Below, piece by piece: positions 45,583 through 54,445 of a stretch of DNA of 64,000 nt. The position numbers and the translations under genes are program-made. The stretch spans positions 1-64,000 of the forward strand of contig NZ_JARGYC010000021.1 of the NCBI RefSeq assembly GCF_029168335.1, in the 5' to 3' direction. The notes under the pieces were generated by a model. The model worked only from the letters and a program-made list of their open reading frames with translations. It did not search any database and had not been told where the DNA came from. Position 1 is the first letter of the stretch. Each line of letters begins with the position of its first letter. This stretch comes from Psychromarinibacter sediminicola. Its GTDB lineage: Bacteria > Pseudomonadota > Alphaproteobacteria > Rhodobacterales > Rhodobacteraceae.

Positions 45583-45587
45583 ACGCC

Positions 45588-46256
45588 TTACCCCACGCTC
45601 ATCGCCAGCACGCGGCTGATCTCCGTCAGCGACCGCCCCGACTCCGCGCGCCAGGTATCGAACGCCGCTTGCACCTTGCCCATCGCGCCCTTCGAGGTCG
45701 GCGCCTTGTCCACCACGCCCTCGGCCACCAGCCGCGCCACCACGTCCCGCGACGGGATGAACCCGTCGCGCCCCATGAAGCGCAGCGCGTAGGCCCCGGT
45801 ATTCCCGCCCAGCCGGTTGCCCCTGGTCTTCAAAAGCTCCAGCAGTCCGACATAGTCCTCCGACGGCCAATGCGCGAAACAGGCCGCCGCCGAACCGTGC
45901 TCCGCCGCCAGGTCCTGCAGCAGGACCGCATTGTCCCGCACCGACTGGATCTTCGCCCCGTGCCGCACGATCCGCGTATCCTGCAGCAAGTCGTCCAGCC
46001 AGTCGCCGTCCATCATGGCGCAGCGGCCCACGTCGAAGCCGTGGAACGCGGCCTCGAACCCGTCCCATTTCGCGTCGATGACCTTCCAGTTGAAGCCGGA
46101 CTTGAAGATCATCTCGGCGAACCGTGCCAGCCAGCGGTCGTCCGGCACCCGGGCCAGCTCCTCCGCCGGTACCGGCCGCTCCAGAAGCGCCTCCAGCGCC
46201 TCCGGCCCGCCCTTCCGGTCGGCGGCGATCGCATAGATGTCCTCGAAGTTCCGCAT
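45588..46256 (-). CDS. Tag-like 3-methyladenine glycosylase family protein (zinc-less)
   Basis: A 222-residue protein of the adenine-glycosylase/HhH family. The segment RFAEMIFKSGFNWKVIDAKWDGFEAAFHGFD (positions about 46-76) corresponds to the FQAGLSW...NFRTAF block of Tag. The zinc ligands of true Tag (N-terminal Cys and His, C-terminal His and Cys) are not apparent. It may act on other alkylated bases or be non-catalytic. The start MRNFEDIYAIAADRKGG at 46256 was chosen over the TTG at 46292. It is a second glycosylase in addition to tag at 11333. Confidence 0.75.
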   Translation of the reverse strand: MRNFEDIYAIAADRKGGPEALEALLERPVPAEELARVPDDRWLARFAEMIFKSGFNWKVIDAKWDGFEAAFHGFDVGRCAMMDGDWLDDLLQDTRIVRHGAKIQSVRDNAVLLQDLAAEHGSAAACFAHWPSEDYVGLLELLKTRGNRLGGNTGAYALRFMGRDGFIPSRDVVARLVAEGVVDKAPTSKGAMGKVQAAFDTWRAESGRSLTEISRVLAMSVG

Positions 46257-46288
46257 GGCGCGGATCAGATACCGGCCGCGACGCTGCG

Positions 46289-46450
46289 TCAATCGCTCTT
46301 GGGCTTGTCGTCGTACTCGTCGGACAGGATCCGCCGGCTGTCGCCCTCGGGGTCGTCGTACTGCCGGGTCTTCAGCGTCCAGACGAAGGCAGCCAGCCCC
46401 AGCCCCCCGAGGATCAGCGAAATCGGGATCAGGTAGACCAGCACGTCCAT
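46289..46450 (-). CDS. ccoS: cbb3 oxidase assembly protein CcoS
   Basis: A 53-residue protein with one N-terminal membrane helix (MDVLVYLIPISLILGGLGL) and a short acidic tail (YDDPEGDSRRILSDEYDDKPKSD split over residues 31-53). It matches CcoS/FixS, needed for cofactor insertion into cbb3 oxidase. Its ATG shares a base with the ccoI stop (TGATG). Small but clearly real. Last gene of ccoGHIS. Confidence 0.92.
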   Translation of the reverse strand: MDVLVYLIPISLILGGLGLAAFVWTLKTRQYDDPEGDSRRILSDEYDDKPKSD

Positions 46451-48636
46451 CAGCGCAGCCGCATCGCGTTCAGCGAGACGCAGATCGACGAGCCCGACAT
46501 CGCCAACGCCGCCGCCAGCGGCGTCGCGAAACCCATCAGCGCCACCGGGATCGCCACCGCGTTATAGGCCGCCGCGATACCGAAGTTCTCCTTGATCCGC
46601 CGCGTCGCGCGCCGCGCCGTGGCCAGCGTGTCGCCCAGCGGCGCCAGCGACCCGCCCAGCAGCACGATGTCCGACACCACCCGCGTCGCCTCCAGCGCCG
46701 AGGCCGGCGAGATCGACGCATGCGCCGCCGCCAGCGCCGCCGTGTCGTTCAGCCCGTCGCCGACCATCAGCACCCGGCGCCCCTCAGCCATCAACGCCTC
46801 GATCCGCGCCGCCTTGTCCTGCGGCAGAACCCCGGCCTCCCAGGTGCCGATCCCGGCCCGCGCGGCCAGCTCCACCACCGCCGCCGGCGCGTCGCCCGAC
46901 AACAGCCGCACGTCGTAACCCTGCGCCTGCAGCGCCGATACCGCCTCCGCCGCGCCGTCGCGCAAGCTGTCGGTGAAGCGGAAGGTCAGCACCCGGCCGC
47001 CGATCTGCAGGTAGGTCGCCGTCTGCTCCGCGGCCTCGGCGCCGACCCAGCTCGCCCGGCCCAGCCGGACCAGCTGTCCCTGCCATGTCGCCTGCACGCC
47101 GTGTCCCGGCACCTCGCGCAGCTCGCTCACGCTCGCGGGCTTCACCCCGCCGTCCTTCGCCGCCGCGGCCAGCGCCTGCGCCAGCGGATGGGCCGAGCCC
47201 TCGGCCAGCGCCGCCGCCACCTCCAGGTCGCGCCGGGCGAAATCGCCCAGGTTCTCCACCTCGGGCGTGCCGGTGGTCAGCGTGCCGGTCTTGTCGAACA
47301 CCACCGTGTCGACCTCGGCCAGCCGCTCCAGCGCCGTGGCGCTCTTGATCAGCAACCCGCGCTTGAACAGCCGCCCCGAGGCGGCCGTGGTCACCGCCGG
47401 AACGGCGAGCCCCAGCGCGCAGGGGCAGGTGATGATCAGCGTCGCGACCGCGATGTTCAGCGCCAGCCGCACGTCGCCGCCCGAGATCCACATCCAGCCG
47501 AGGAAGGCGAACAACGCCAGCAGATGCACCGCCGGGGCATAGATCCGCGCCGCCCGGTCGGCCAGCGACGTGTAGCGGTTGCGCGTGGTCTCGGCCACGG
47601 CCACCAGGTCGGCCAGCCGGTGCAGCGTCGAGTCCTCGCCCGCCGCCGTCACCCGCACGGTCAGCGCGCCGGTCAGGTTCACCTCACCCGCATTAACCTC
47701 GGCCCCCGGCGCCGCGCCCACCGGCAGGCTCTCGCCCGTCAGCAGCGACCGGTCGATCTCGGTCTCGCCCGTCTCGATCACCCCGTCCACAGGCACCCGC
47801 GCGCCGGGCAGCACCCGCACCACGTCGCCCACGGCGAGTTCGGCCACCGGCACCATCGCCTCGGCCGCGCCCGACACGCGCAGCGCCCGCGGCACCTCCA
47901 GCGCGGACAACTCCTGCGCCGCCGACCGCGCGGCCGAGCGGGTGCGATAGTCCAGAAACCGCCCCGCCAGCAGGAAGAAGGTCAGCGACAGCGCCGCGTC
48001 GAAATAGGCGTGCGCGCCCGACTGCGCCGTCTCGTAGACCGACATCCCGGCGGCCAGCAGGATCGCCAGCGAGATCGGCACGTCCATGTTCAGCCGCGCG
48101 GCCTTGAGCGCGCCCCAGGCGTTGCGGAAGAACGGCTGCGCCGAGAAGGCAATCACCGGGATCGCGATGGTCGCGCTGATCCAGTGGAACAGGTCCCGCG
48201 TGGCGTCCGCCGCGCCGGACCAGACCGCCACGGACAGGAGCATCACGTTCATCATCGCGAAGCCCGCGACACCCAGCCGCATCAGCAGGTCGCGCCCGGT
48301 GCGGTCCACCTGCGTGCCCGCCAGCGTGGCGGCGTCCAGCTCGTGCGCCTCCCAGCCCTGGCGGGTCAGCTCCTCAGCCAGGGTGCCGGCCGCGACCCCC
48401 GGATCGGCGTCCACCGTCGCGCGCTTCAGCGTCAGGTTCACCCGCGCCCGGCGCACGCCCGGCATGGCGGAGAGGCTGCGCTCCACCCCCGCGATGCACG
48501 CGGCGCAGTGGATCGCGGGCAGCGACAGCAACAATTGCTCGCCCCCGTTCGGCGCGCCGTCCTTGCCGGCCACGGCCCCCGCCGCAGGGGCGGCCGAACA
48601 GGCCGGGCAGGCCGAGGTCGGGGCGCTGGTGCTCAC
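46450..48636 (-). CDS. ccoI: Copper-exporting P1B ATPase CcoI (FixI)
   Basis: A 728-residue copper-transporting ATPase required for cbb3 oxidase assembly; it delivers copper to the periplasmic side for oxidase maturation. Visible features: an N-terminal metal-binding motif CAAC (HCAACIAGVE), a TGES actuator loop, the transmembrane copper motif TCPCALG, the phosphorylation site DKTGT and the hinge GDGLND. I chose GTG 48636 because it forms a GTGA overlap with the ccoH stop; the N-terminal segment also has a Cys-rich patch (SACPACSAAP). Its copper-export role is notable because a copper amine oxidase gene is nearby. Confidence 0.95.
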   Translation of the reverse strand: MSTSAPTSACPACSAAPAAGAVAGKDGAPNGGEQLLLSLPAIHCAACIAGVERSLSAMPGVRRARVNLTLKRATVDADPGVAAGTLAEELTRQGWEAHELDAATLAGTQVDRTGRDLLMRLGVAGFAMMNVMLLSVAVWSGAADATRDLFHWISATIAIPVIAFSAQPFFRNAWGALKAARLNMDVPISLAILLAAGMSVYETAQSGAHAYFDAALSLTFFLLAGRFLDYRTRSAARSAAQELSALEVPRALRVSGAAEAMVPVAELAVGDVVRVLPGARVPVDGVIETGETEIDRSLLTGESLPVGAAPGAEVNAGEVNLTGALTVRVTAAGEDSTLHRLADLVAVAETTRNRYTSLADRAARIYAPAVHLLALFAFLGWMWISGGDVRLALNIAVATLIITCPCALGLAVPAVTTAASGRLFKRGLLIKSATALERLAEVDTVVFDKTGTLTTGTPEVENLGDFARRDLEVAAALAEGSAHPLAQALAAAAKDGGVKPASVSELREVPGHGVQATWQGQLVRLGRASWVGAEAAEQTATYLQIGGRVLTFRFTDSLRDGAAEAVSALQAQGYDVRLLSGDAPAAVVELAARAGIGTWEAGVLPQDKAARIEALMAEGRRVLMVGDGLNDTAALAAAHASISPASALEATRVVSDIVLLGGSLAPLGDTLATARRATRRIKENFGIAAAYNAVAIPVALMGFATPLAAALAMSGSSICVSLNAMRLR

Positions 48637-49109
48637 GCCGGGTCGCCCACCGGGTCGTCGACATGGACGATCAGCCGCTGCTTGAATTCGGTGCCGTCGG
48701 CGGCGACCGCGTTCACCCGCAGCTCCCACTTGCCCGGACCGGCATCGACCGGCGCGACATGGGCGGTGCCGTCGAAGATCAGCTCAGGCGTCATGTCATG
48801 CTCCTGCATCGTGGTCCGGCCCAGCCGCACCGACAGATCCTCCGGCGCCACCGGCCGCCCGTCGGGGCCGGTGATCGCCACGCGCAGCGCCCCGCCCGTC
48901 ACCTCGGCGCTGACATCCCAGCCCAGCGCCTCCTGCGCGGCGCGGTCGTCGTCGAAGGTCTGGCTGGCGACATAGGAGTTCTTCACTTCCAGCCCGGGAA
49001 AGGTGCCGACCGCCTGGACCGCCAGGACGACGTTCACCGCGATGATCACGCCGAAACCGGCGGCGAAGATGGCAAAGACCTTGCGGCCGGTCAGGGGTTT
49101 TCCGCTCAT
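48633..49109 (-). CDS. ccoH: cbb3 oxidase assembly protein CcoH (FixH)
   Basis: A 158-residue protein with one N-terminal membrane helix (VFAIFAAGFGVIIAVNVVLAV, about 11-31) and a periplasmic beta-rich domain. The block NSYVASQTFDDDRAAQEALGW (about 44-64) is characteristic of FixH/CcoH, which stabilises cbb3 assembly intermediates. It overlaps ccoG (ATGA) and ccoI (GTGA) on either side, so the operon is translationally coupled throughout. Confidence 0.93.
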   Translation of the reverse strand: MSGKPLTGRKVFAIFAAGFGVIIAVNVVLAVQAVGTFPGLEVKNSYVASQTFDDDRAAQEALGWDVSAEVTGGALRVAITGPDGRPVAPEDLSVRLGRTTMQEHDMTPELIFDGTAHVAPVDAGPGKWELRVNAVAADGTEFKQRLIVHVDDPVGDPA

Positions 49110-50644
49110 TGCTCTCGTCCGTTGAAGGTGCTGTCGGTATAGACCCGGTCGCCGTTCACCAGGTCCTCGACCCAGAAACGAATCTCGGTGCGGTCGCTCG
49201 TCGCCGGATCGGACCCGGGCGCGGCCACGACGTAGACCCGGTGCTGCCCGGTCTCGTCGGCGGGCACGGTCACCGTCTCGTAGGGCGTGCCCTCGATCTG
49301 GATCCGCAGCGCCGGGTCGCCCTTGACCGAGATGCGGAACGGCCGCTCTTCGCCGTGCTTGTTCAGCAGGCGCACGTCATAGGCGTTGCGGATCGAGCCG
49401 TCGGACAAGGTCACGTAGGTCGGGTTGCGTTCGGGCGCGACGGTAACATCGATGTCGCTGCGGATGAAGAGCGCGACGATCAGCCCGATGCCGATCAGCG
49501 CCCACAGCGTCGTGTAGAGCACCGTGCGCGGCCGCAGGATGTGCTTCATCACCGGCTTCGCGGGCAGGCCCTGGCGCTCGCGCGTCTCGTCGGTCAGCGC
49601 CATGTAGTCGATCAGCCCGCGCGGCTTGCCGATCTTGTCCATCACCTCGTCGCAGGCGTCGATGCACAGCCCGCAGGTGATGCAGGCCATCTGCTGGCCG
49701 TCGCGGATGTCGATGCCCATCGGGCAGACGTTCACGCAGGCGTTGCAGTCGATGCAGTCGCCGTAGCCGTCCTTCTCGGGGATCGGTCCGCCGACGCCCG
49801 AGGGCATCCCCGGCATCGGCACCTTCGGCGACACCCCGCCGTGCTTGGCGCCGGCGGCGCGGCTCTCGGCCTCGGCCGCCTCGGCGATGGCGCGGCGGCG
49901 CTTGCCCTTGCCGCGCGGCTCGCCCCGCCATTCGCGATAGGCGATGGTCAGGGTGTCCTCGTCCATCATCGCCGCCTGGATGCGCGGCCAGGGGCACATG
50001 TAGATGCACACCTGCTCGCGCGCGAAACCGCCGAACAGGACCGTCGTCGCGGTCAGGATCAGCATGGTGGTATAGGCGATCGGATGCGCATCGCCGGTCA
50101 CCAGATCCACCGCCAGCGTCGGCGCGTCGGTGAAATAGAACACCCACGCCCCGCCGGTCGCCAGCCCGATAAGCGCCCAGACCACGTATTTCGTCGCCCT
50201 GAGCCGCAGCTTGCGCGCGTCCATCTTCTGCTTCCACAGCTTGACGCGGGCGTTGCGGTCGCCCTCGATCCAGCGCTCGGTCAGCACGAACAGGTCGGTC
50301 CAGACCGTCTGCGGGCAGGTATAGCCGCACCAGACGCGGCCCAGCGCGCTGGTGAACAGGAACAGCCCGAGGCCGGCCATGATCAGCAGACCGGCGACGA
50401 AGTAGAACTCGTGCGGCCAGATCTCGATCCAGAAGAAGAAGAACCGCCGGTTCGCCAGATCCACCAGCACCGCCTGGTCCGGCAGTTCCGGCCCCCGGTC
50501 CCAGCGAATCCAGGGCGTCAGGTAGTAGACGCCCAGCGTCAGGATCATCACCACCCATTTGAAGGTGCGGAAATTGCCCTTCACCCGTCGCGGGAACACG
50601 GGTTCGCGCGCGGCGTAAAGGGCTTCGGGTTCGGTGGAGCTCAT
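49106..50644 (-). CDS. ccoG: cbb3 oxidase accessory Fe-S protein CcoG (RdxB/FixG)
   Basis: A 512-residue membrane Fe-S protein with about five helices, a CGYTCPQTVW motif near 108 and two ferredoxin-type clusters (CIDCNACVNVCPMGID and CITCGLCIDACDEVMDK, near 298-341). It reduces cupric to cuprous copper for oxidase assembly in Rhodobacter relatives. A FNR-type box lies 66 bp upstream of its ATG (50710-50723). It is the first gene of ccoGHIS and diverges from the copper amine oxidase gene across 218 bp. Confidence 0.95.
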   Translation of the reverse strand: MSSTEPEALYAAREPVFPRRVKGNFRTFKWVVMILTLGVYYLTPWIRWDRGPELPDQAVLVDLANRRFFFFWIEIWPHEFYFVAGLLIMAGLGLFLFTSALGRVWCGYTCPQTVWTDLFVLTERWIEGDRNARVKLWKQKMDARKLRLRATKYVVWALIGLATGGAWVFYFTDAPTLAVDLVTGDAHPIAYTTMLILTATTVLFGGFAREQVCIYMCPWPRIQAAMMDEDTLTIAYREWRGEPRGKGKRRRAIAEAAEAESRAAGAKHGGVSPKVPMPGMPSGVGGPIPEKDGYGDCIDCNACVNVCPMGIDIRDGQQMACITCGLCIDACDEVMDKIGKPRGLIDYMALTDETRERQGLPAKPVMKHILRPRTVLYTTLWALIGIGLIVALFIRSDIDVTVAPERNPTYVTLSDGSIRNAYDVRLLNKHGEERPFRISVKGDPALRIQIEGTPYETVTVPADETGQHRVYVVAAPGSDPATSDRTEIRFWVEDLVNGDRVYTDSTFNGREQ

Positions 50645-50709
50645 GGATCGGACCTTGCGGAGATATGCGCGGTTGGGAATGCTTCTCGCAGTCGCAATTG
50701 TTCACGTCC

Positions 50710-50723
50710 TTGACCTGTATCAA
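50710..50723. promoter_or_regulatory. FNR-type box upstream of ccoG
   Basis: TTGACCTGTATCAA matches the FNR/FnrL consensus TTGAT-N4-ATCAA except for one base. It lies in the 218-bp gap between ccoG and the divergent amine oxidase gene and is closer to ccoG. FnrL itself is encoded at 60184-60924. It could also affect the divergent oxidase promoter. No clear -10/-35 pair could be assigned. Confidence 0.75.
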
Positions 50724-50862
50724 GTAAGTCCGGCGCACCTTTTTGACGCAGGGCGACGGGTTTGACGCAGGGTTGCAGGCGGCCCGCCCTGCCGCGGCGC
50801 CGGCGCGCGCCGGTTCTCTGCTACACTGTTGTCGAATCAACCGAAAACACAGGGAGACGACC

Positions 50863-52842
50863 ATGCCACGCACCCCCCTCGCCATTCTGTCCGGCGTTGC
50901 GGCGGCCGCGCTCGCCACCGCCGCGGCGGCGCATCCGCTCGACGGCCTGACGCCCGAGGAGATCACGGCGGTCGGCGAGATTCTCGCCGAGGCCGGGCAC
51001 ACCACCGAGGACAGCCGCTGGCCGCTGATCGAGCTCTACGAGCCGCCCAAGGACTTCGTGCTGAACTGGCAGGAAGGCGACCCCGAGCAGCGCCAGGCCA
51101 TCGTCAACGTCAACACCGCCGAGGGCACGTTCAAGGGCATCGTCGACCTCACCGAACGCACCGTCGTCAGCTGGGAACCGGCCGAGGGCGAGCCGATGAT
51201 CCTGGTCGAGGAATTCGTGCAGGCGATGGAGCTGGCGCTCAGCCATCCCGATTTCGTCGCCGGGCTGGAGGAGCGCGGCTTCACCCCCGACGACGTGTTC
51301 TGCCTGCCGCTGACCGCCGGCGCCTTCGGCGACCCGGACGAGGCCGGGCGGCGGCTGATGAAGGTGCCCTGCTACGTCCTGCCGGAAGGCTCGAACTGGT
51401 ACGCCAAGCCGATCGAGGGGCTCTACGCCACCGTCGATTTGCGCGGCGAGGAGGTGGTCGAGGTCATCGACACCGGCGTCGTCCCGGTCCCCGAGGACAG
51501 CTGGGGCTACACCACCGAGGAGATCGCGGCGCGGCCGGACATGGAGCTGCGCGAGGAAACCGAGCGCGCCGGGCTGGAACCGCCCGCCGAACGTAACGTG
51601 AGCGTCTACGGCAGCCTGGTCACCTGGGACATGTGGTCGTTCCGCTGGCGCATCGACAAGCGCCCCGGCGTCGTGCTGTCCGACATCCGCGCCGACGGGC
51701 GCGAGGTGCTGTACCAGGCGCATCTGTCCGAGGTCTTCGTGCCCTACATGGACCCCTCCGAGGGCTGGTACTGGCGCACCTACATGGATTCCGGCGAATA
51801 CGGCTTCGGCATCTTCCTGTCGCCGCTGCGCCCGGGCGTCGATTGCCCGACCTACGCCACCTACCTGCCGGCGCTCGTCCATGCCGACGACGGCACGCCG
51901 CTGGAGATCCCCGGCGCCGTCTGCATCTTCGAGCGGCAGATCGGCGACCCGGCCTGGCGCCACTTCGAGATCTTCGCCCAGGGGCCCGACACCTTCACCC
52001 CCGCCGAAGGCCGCCCGGCGACCGAGCTGATCGTGCGCTCCGCCTCCGAGGTCGGCAATTACGACTACCTGATCGACTACCGCTTCGATCAGTCGGGGCG
52101 GATGAACGTGATGGTCGGCTCCACGGGGCTCGACGCGTTGAAGGGCGTCGCCGCGACCAGCATGGCCGACGACACGGCCGTCGAGGACACGCAGCACGGC
52201 ACGCTCATCGCGCCGAACCTCGTGGCGCCGAACCACGACCACTTCTTCAACTTCCGGCTCGACTTCGACATCGACGGGCGGTCCAACAGCTTCATGCGCA
52301 CCGGCATCGTCCCGGCCACCGCGCCCGAGGACGTGCCGCGCCGCACCATGTGGGTCACCGAACAGGAGATGCCGCAGACCGAGGGCGAGGCGCGCTACAA
52401 GGTCAACCCGGACACCCCGGCGATGTACCACGTGGGCAATATGGGCGTGACCTCGGGCCTCGGGCATCACCCGTCCTACATGATCCAGCCGGGCAACTCG
52501 GTCGCCTATTCGCCGCTCGACGTCACCATGGACCCGCCGGCGATGCGCAACCCCTATATCGAGTACACGATGTACGTGACGCCCTATGACCGGGACCAGC
52601 GCTATGCCGGCGGCGAATACGCCTTCCAGAGCGACGGCTCGGACACGCTGGCCACCTGGATGCAGCAGGACCGGCCGATCGCGGATACCGACATCGTGAC
52701 CTGGTACACGATGGGCTTCCACCACATCCCGCGGATGGAGGACTGGCCGGTGATGCCGCTGATGTGGAAGGGGATCACGCTGGCGCCGTTCAACTTCTTC
52801 GACCACAACCCGGCGATCACCATTCCGCTCTCCGCCGAGTAA
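50863..52842 (+). CDS. Secreted copper amine oxidase (primary-amine oxidase)
   Basis: A 659-residue periplasmic enzyme that oxidises primary amines to aldehydes with ammonia and H2O2. A Sec signal covers about residues 1-23 (cleavage near AAAAHP). The TPQ cofactor tyrosine is Tyr400 in VGNYDY. The catalytic base is Asp309 (YMDSGEYGFG), and the copper ligands are His458/His460 (NHDHFF) and His620/621 in FHHIPRMEDWPVMP. All are intact, so the enzyme should be active. It needs periplasmic copper, and it lies between ccoG-I (copper handling) and ccoNOQP. It is divergent from ccoG; a LysR gene follows convergently. Confidence 0.93.
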   Translation: MPRTPLAILSGVAAAALATAAAAHPLDGLTPEEITAVGEILAEAGHTTEDSRWPLIELYEPPKDFVLNWQEGDPEQRQAIVNVNTAEGTFKGIVDLTERTVVSWEPAEGEPMILVEEFVQAMELALSHPDFVAGLEERGFTPDDVFCLPLTAGAFGDPDEAGRRLMKVPCYVLPEGSNWYAKPIEGLYATVDLRGEEVVEVIDTGVVPVPEDSWGYTTEEIAARPDMELREETERAGLEPPAERNVSVYGSLVTWDMWSFRWRIDKRPGVVLSDIRADGREVLYQAHLSEVFVPYMDPSEGWYWRTYMDSGEYGFGIFLSPLRPGVDCPTYATYLPALVHADDGTPLEIPGAVCIFERQIGDPAWRHFEIFAQGPDTFTPAEGRPATELIVRSASEVGNYDYLIDYRFDQSGRMNVMVGSTGLDALKGVAATSMADDTAVEDTQHGTLIAPNLVAPNHDHFFNFRLDFDIDGRSNSFMRTGIVPATAPEDVPRRTMWVTEQEMPQTEGEARYKVNPDTPAMYHVGNMGVTSGLGHHPSYMIQPGNSVAYSPLDVTMDPPAMRNPYIEYTMYVTPYDRDQRYAGGEYAFQSDGSDTLATWMQQDRPIADTDIVTWYTMGFHHIPRMEDWPVMPLMWKGITLAPFNFFDHNPAITIPLSAE

Positions 52843-52890
52843 CGCGACAGGCGCCCGCCCCTTTCGCGCGGGGCGGGCGCCGCCTTCTCT

Positions 52891-53775
52891 TCACGCCGCG
52901 CCGTCGCGCTTGACCTGGCGCCGCAGCCAGCGGCAGAACGCCTTCAGCGAGGGCCGCTGCGGCCCCGGGCGGGTGACCAGCCAGTACCCCTCGCCCCGCC
53001 GCTCGTCCTCGAACAGCACCACCATCTCGCCGCGGGCGATCTCTGGCTCGATGAAGGCGCGGGCCGTCGCGCCCACGCCCTGCCCCCGGCGCACCGCGTC
53101 CTGCAAGAGGTTGCCGGGCAGGTCCGTCATCCGCCGCACCCGCGCCTCGGTCACGCCGTTCTCGGCCAGCCACTCCTTGGCCTCGTTGGTGCCCACCTCC
53201 TGCAGCCACGGAAAGTCCAAGAGCTCGCCGGGCTCGGTGATCGTCCGGTCGCCCAGCAGATCGCGGGCGGCCACGATGGCAAAGCGCGTCTCCAGCAGCA
53301 GCTCGGCCTCCAGCCCGGGCCACTTGCCCGCCCCGAAGCGGATCGCCAGGTCGATGCCGCCGGGGGCGGGGTCGGCCAGCTGCGCCGTGGGGTTCAGCAT
53401 CAGGTGGATGTCGGGATGCGCCTCGGAAAAGCCGGCCAGCCGCGGCATCAGCCAGCGGTCGGCGAAGCTGGGCGTGCAGGTGACTTGCAGCGGCCGGTCG
53501 GCGTCGGCGCCGGTGAGCACCTCGATCTCGCGCGCCATGGCGCCGAACGAGTCGCACAACGTGGCGCCCAGCCGCTGGCCCTCCGGCGTCAGCACGACGC
53601 TGCGGCCCTCGCGGGTGACCAGCTTCAGGCCCAGCCGGTCCTCCAGCGCGCGCACCTGCTGGCTGACCGCCGCGTGGCTGACATTCAGCTGCGCGCCGGC
53701 GCCGGACATCGAACCGGTATCCGCCAGCGCGGCGAAGGCGCGCAGCTGGCTGAGCGGGGGCAGGTCGCCGAACAT
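52891..53775 (-). CDS. LysR-family regulator (GcvA-like)
   Basis: A 294-residue LysR regulator. The N-terminal winged HTH is at about 7-66 (LRAFAALADTGSMSGAGAQL, SHAAVSQQVRALED). The effector-binding domain is at about 92-290 and resembles GcvA-type members (DRWLMPRLAGFSEAHPDI). It is convergent with the amine oxidase, 48 bp apart, and divergent from the small ORF at 53879; its own target could be either, or its own promoter in the 103-bp gap. The effector is unknown. Confidence 0.9.
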   Translation of the reverse strand: MFGDLPPLSQLRAFAALADTGSMSGAGAQLNVSHAAVSQQVRALEDRLGLKLVTREGRSVVLTPEGQRLGATLCDSFGAMAREIEVLTGADADRPLQVTCTPSFADRWLMPRLAGFSEAHPDIHLMLNPTAQLADPAPGGIDLAIRFGAGKWPGLEAELLLETRFAIVAARDLLGDRTITEPGELLDFPWLQEVGTNEAKEWLAENGVTEARVRRMTDLPGNLLQDAVRRGQGVGATARAFIEPEIARGEMVVLFEDERRGEGYWLVTRPGPQRPSLKAFCRWLRRQVKRDGAA

Positions 53776-53878
53776 ATCCGTAACCCTGGCTTACACGTCG
53801 GAATTATTCCTGATTCGCAATTTTCGGTCGGAAACGCAACATTACAGGCATCCGCAACGCCGAACAGGAGCTGGACCG

Positions 53879-54076
53879 ATGATCAACCCCTTCGCAGAAA
53901 CTTTCATGACCGCCACCCGGACCTCGCCCCGCCCGACCTGGGAGGAACGGCGCCGCAACCCGCATCGCGCAGAGCCGCCCGCGCCCCGCCTCGTCGCGGC
54001 GCCCAAGGCCCGGCCGGGCCGCCGCCGGTTCCGGCTGTTCCGCCGCCGCGAGGTCGCGGATCCGCGCAACCTGTGA
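53879..54076 (+). CDS. Small basic hypothetical protein
   Basis: A 65-residue protein, very rich in Arg and Pro (PTWEERRRNPHRAEPPAP, then RRRFRLFRRREVADPRNL). It starts MINPFAETFMTATRTSP and has no membrane segment. An AGGAGCTGGACCG stretch precedes the ATG at good spacing. It is divergent from the LysR gene and could be its regulated target. Such short Arg-rich ORFs can be false positives in GC-rich DNA. From 54077 to 54445 I see no gene, only the long hairpin at 54287-54332 and a weaker inverted repeat (GGCGCTGGT / ACCAGCGCC). Confidence 0.5.
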   Translation: MINPFAETFMTATRTSPRPTWEERRRNPHRAEPPAPRLVAAPKARPGRRRFRLFRRREVADPRNL

Positions 54077-54286
54077 CACCTGTACAAAGTTGCGCCGATA
54101 ATGTATCATTTGACCTGGGCCGGTCCGGACTTTCGCGCTCCATGACCGGGTCGGCCTGCCCTCCGGCGGCCGGGCTCCGACCCCGCACGACCGCCTGATC
54201 GGGGGTCCGGAGCAGCCTGCGGCGCGCTTCGCGCGCGGTGCGTGGTCCGCCGGGGGCCTCCCGCCCCGGCGGGCCAGGTGTCAGAC

Positions 54287-54332
54287 GCGACGAAGACGCC
54301 CGCGCCGGAAAGGACGCGGGCGTCTTCGTCGC
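54287..54332 (-). terminator. Long hairpin downstream of ccoP
   Basis: An 18-bp perfect stem (arms GCGACGAAGACGCCCGCG at 54287-54304 and its complement at 54315-54332) with a 10-nt loop. It lies about 115 bp after the ccoP stop on the minus strand and 210 bp after the small plus-strand ORF. There is no T-run, but the stem is very stable. It is likely the 3' boundary of ccoNOQP, perhaps as an mRNA-stabilising or bidirectional element. Confidence 0.55.
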
Positions 54333-54445
54333 ATACCGTCGGAGCGCGATGAAGGGCGGCGCTGGTCCCAGGAAGAAACGCGCGAACAGGACCTGGAACC
54401 AGCGCCTCTCCCGAAGGATGGACCCCCGGGATTCCGTGTTGCGGC

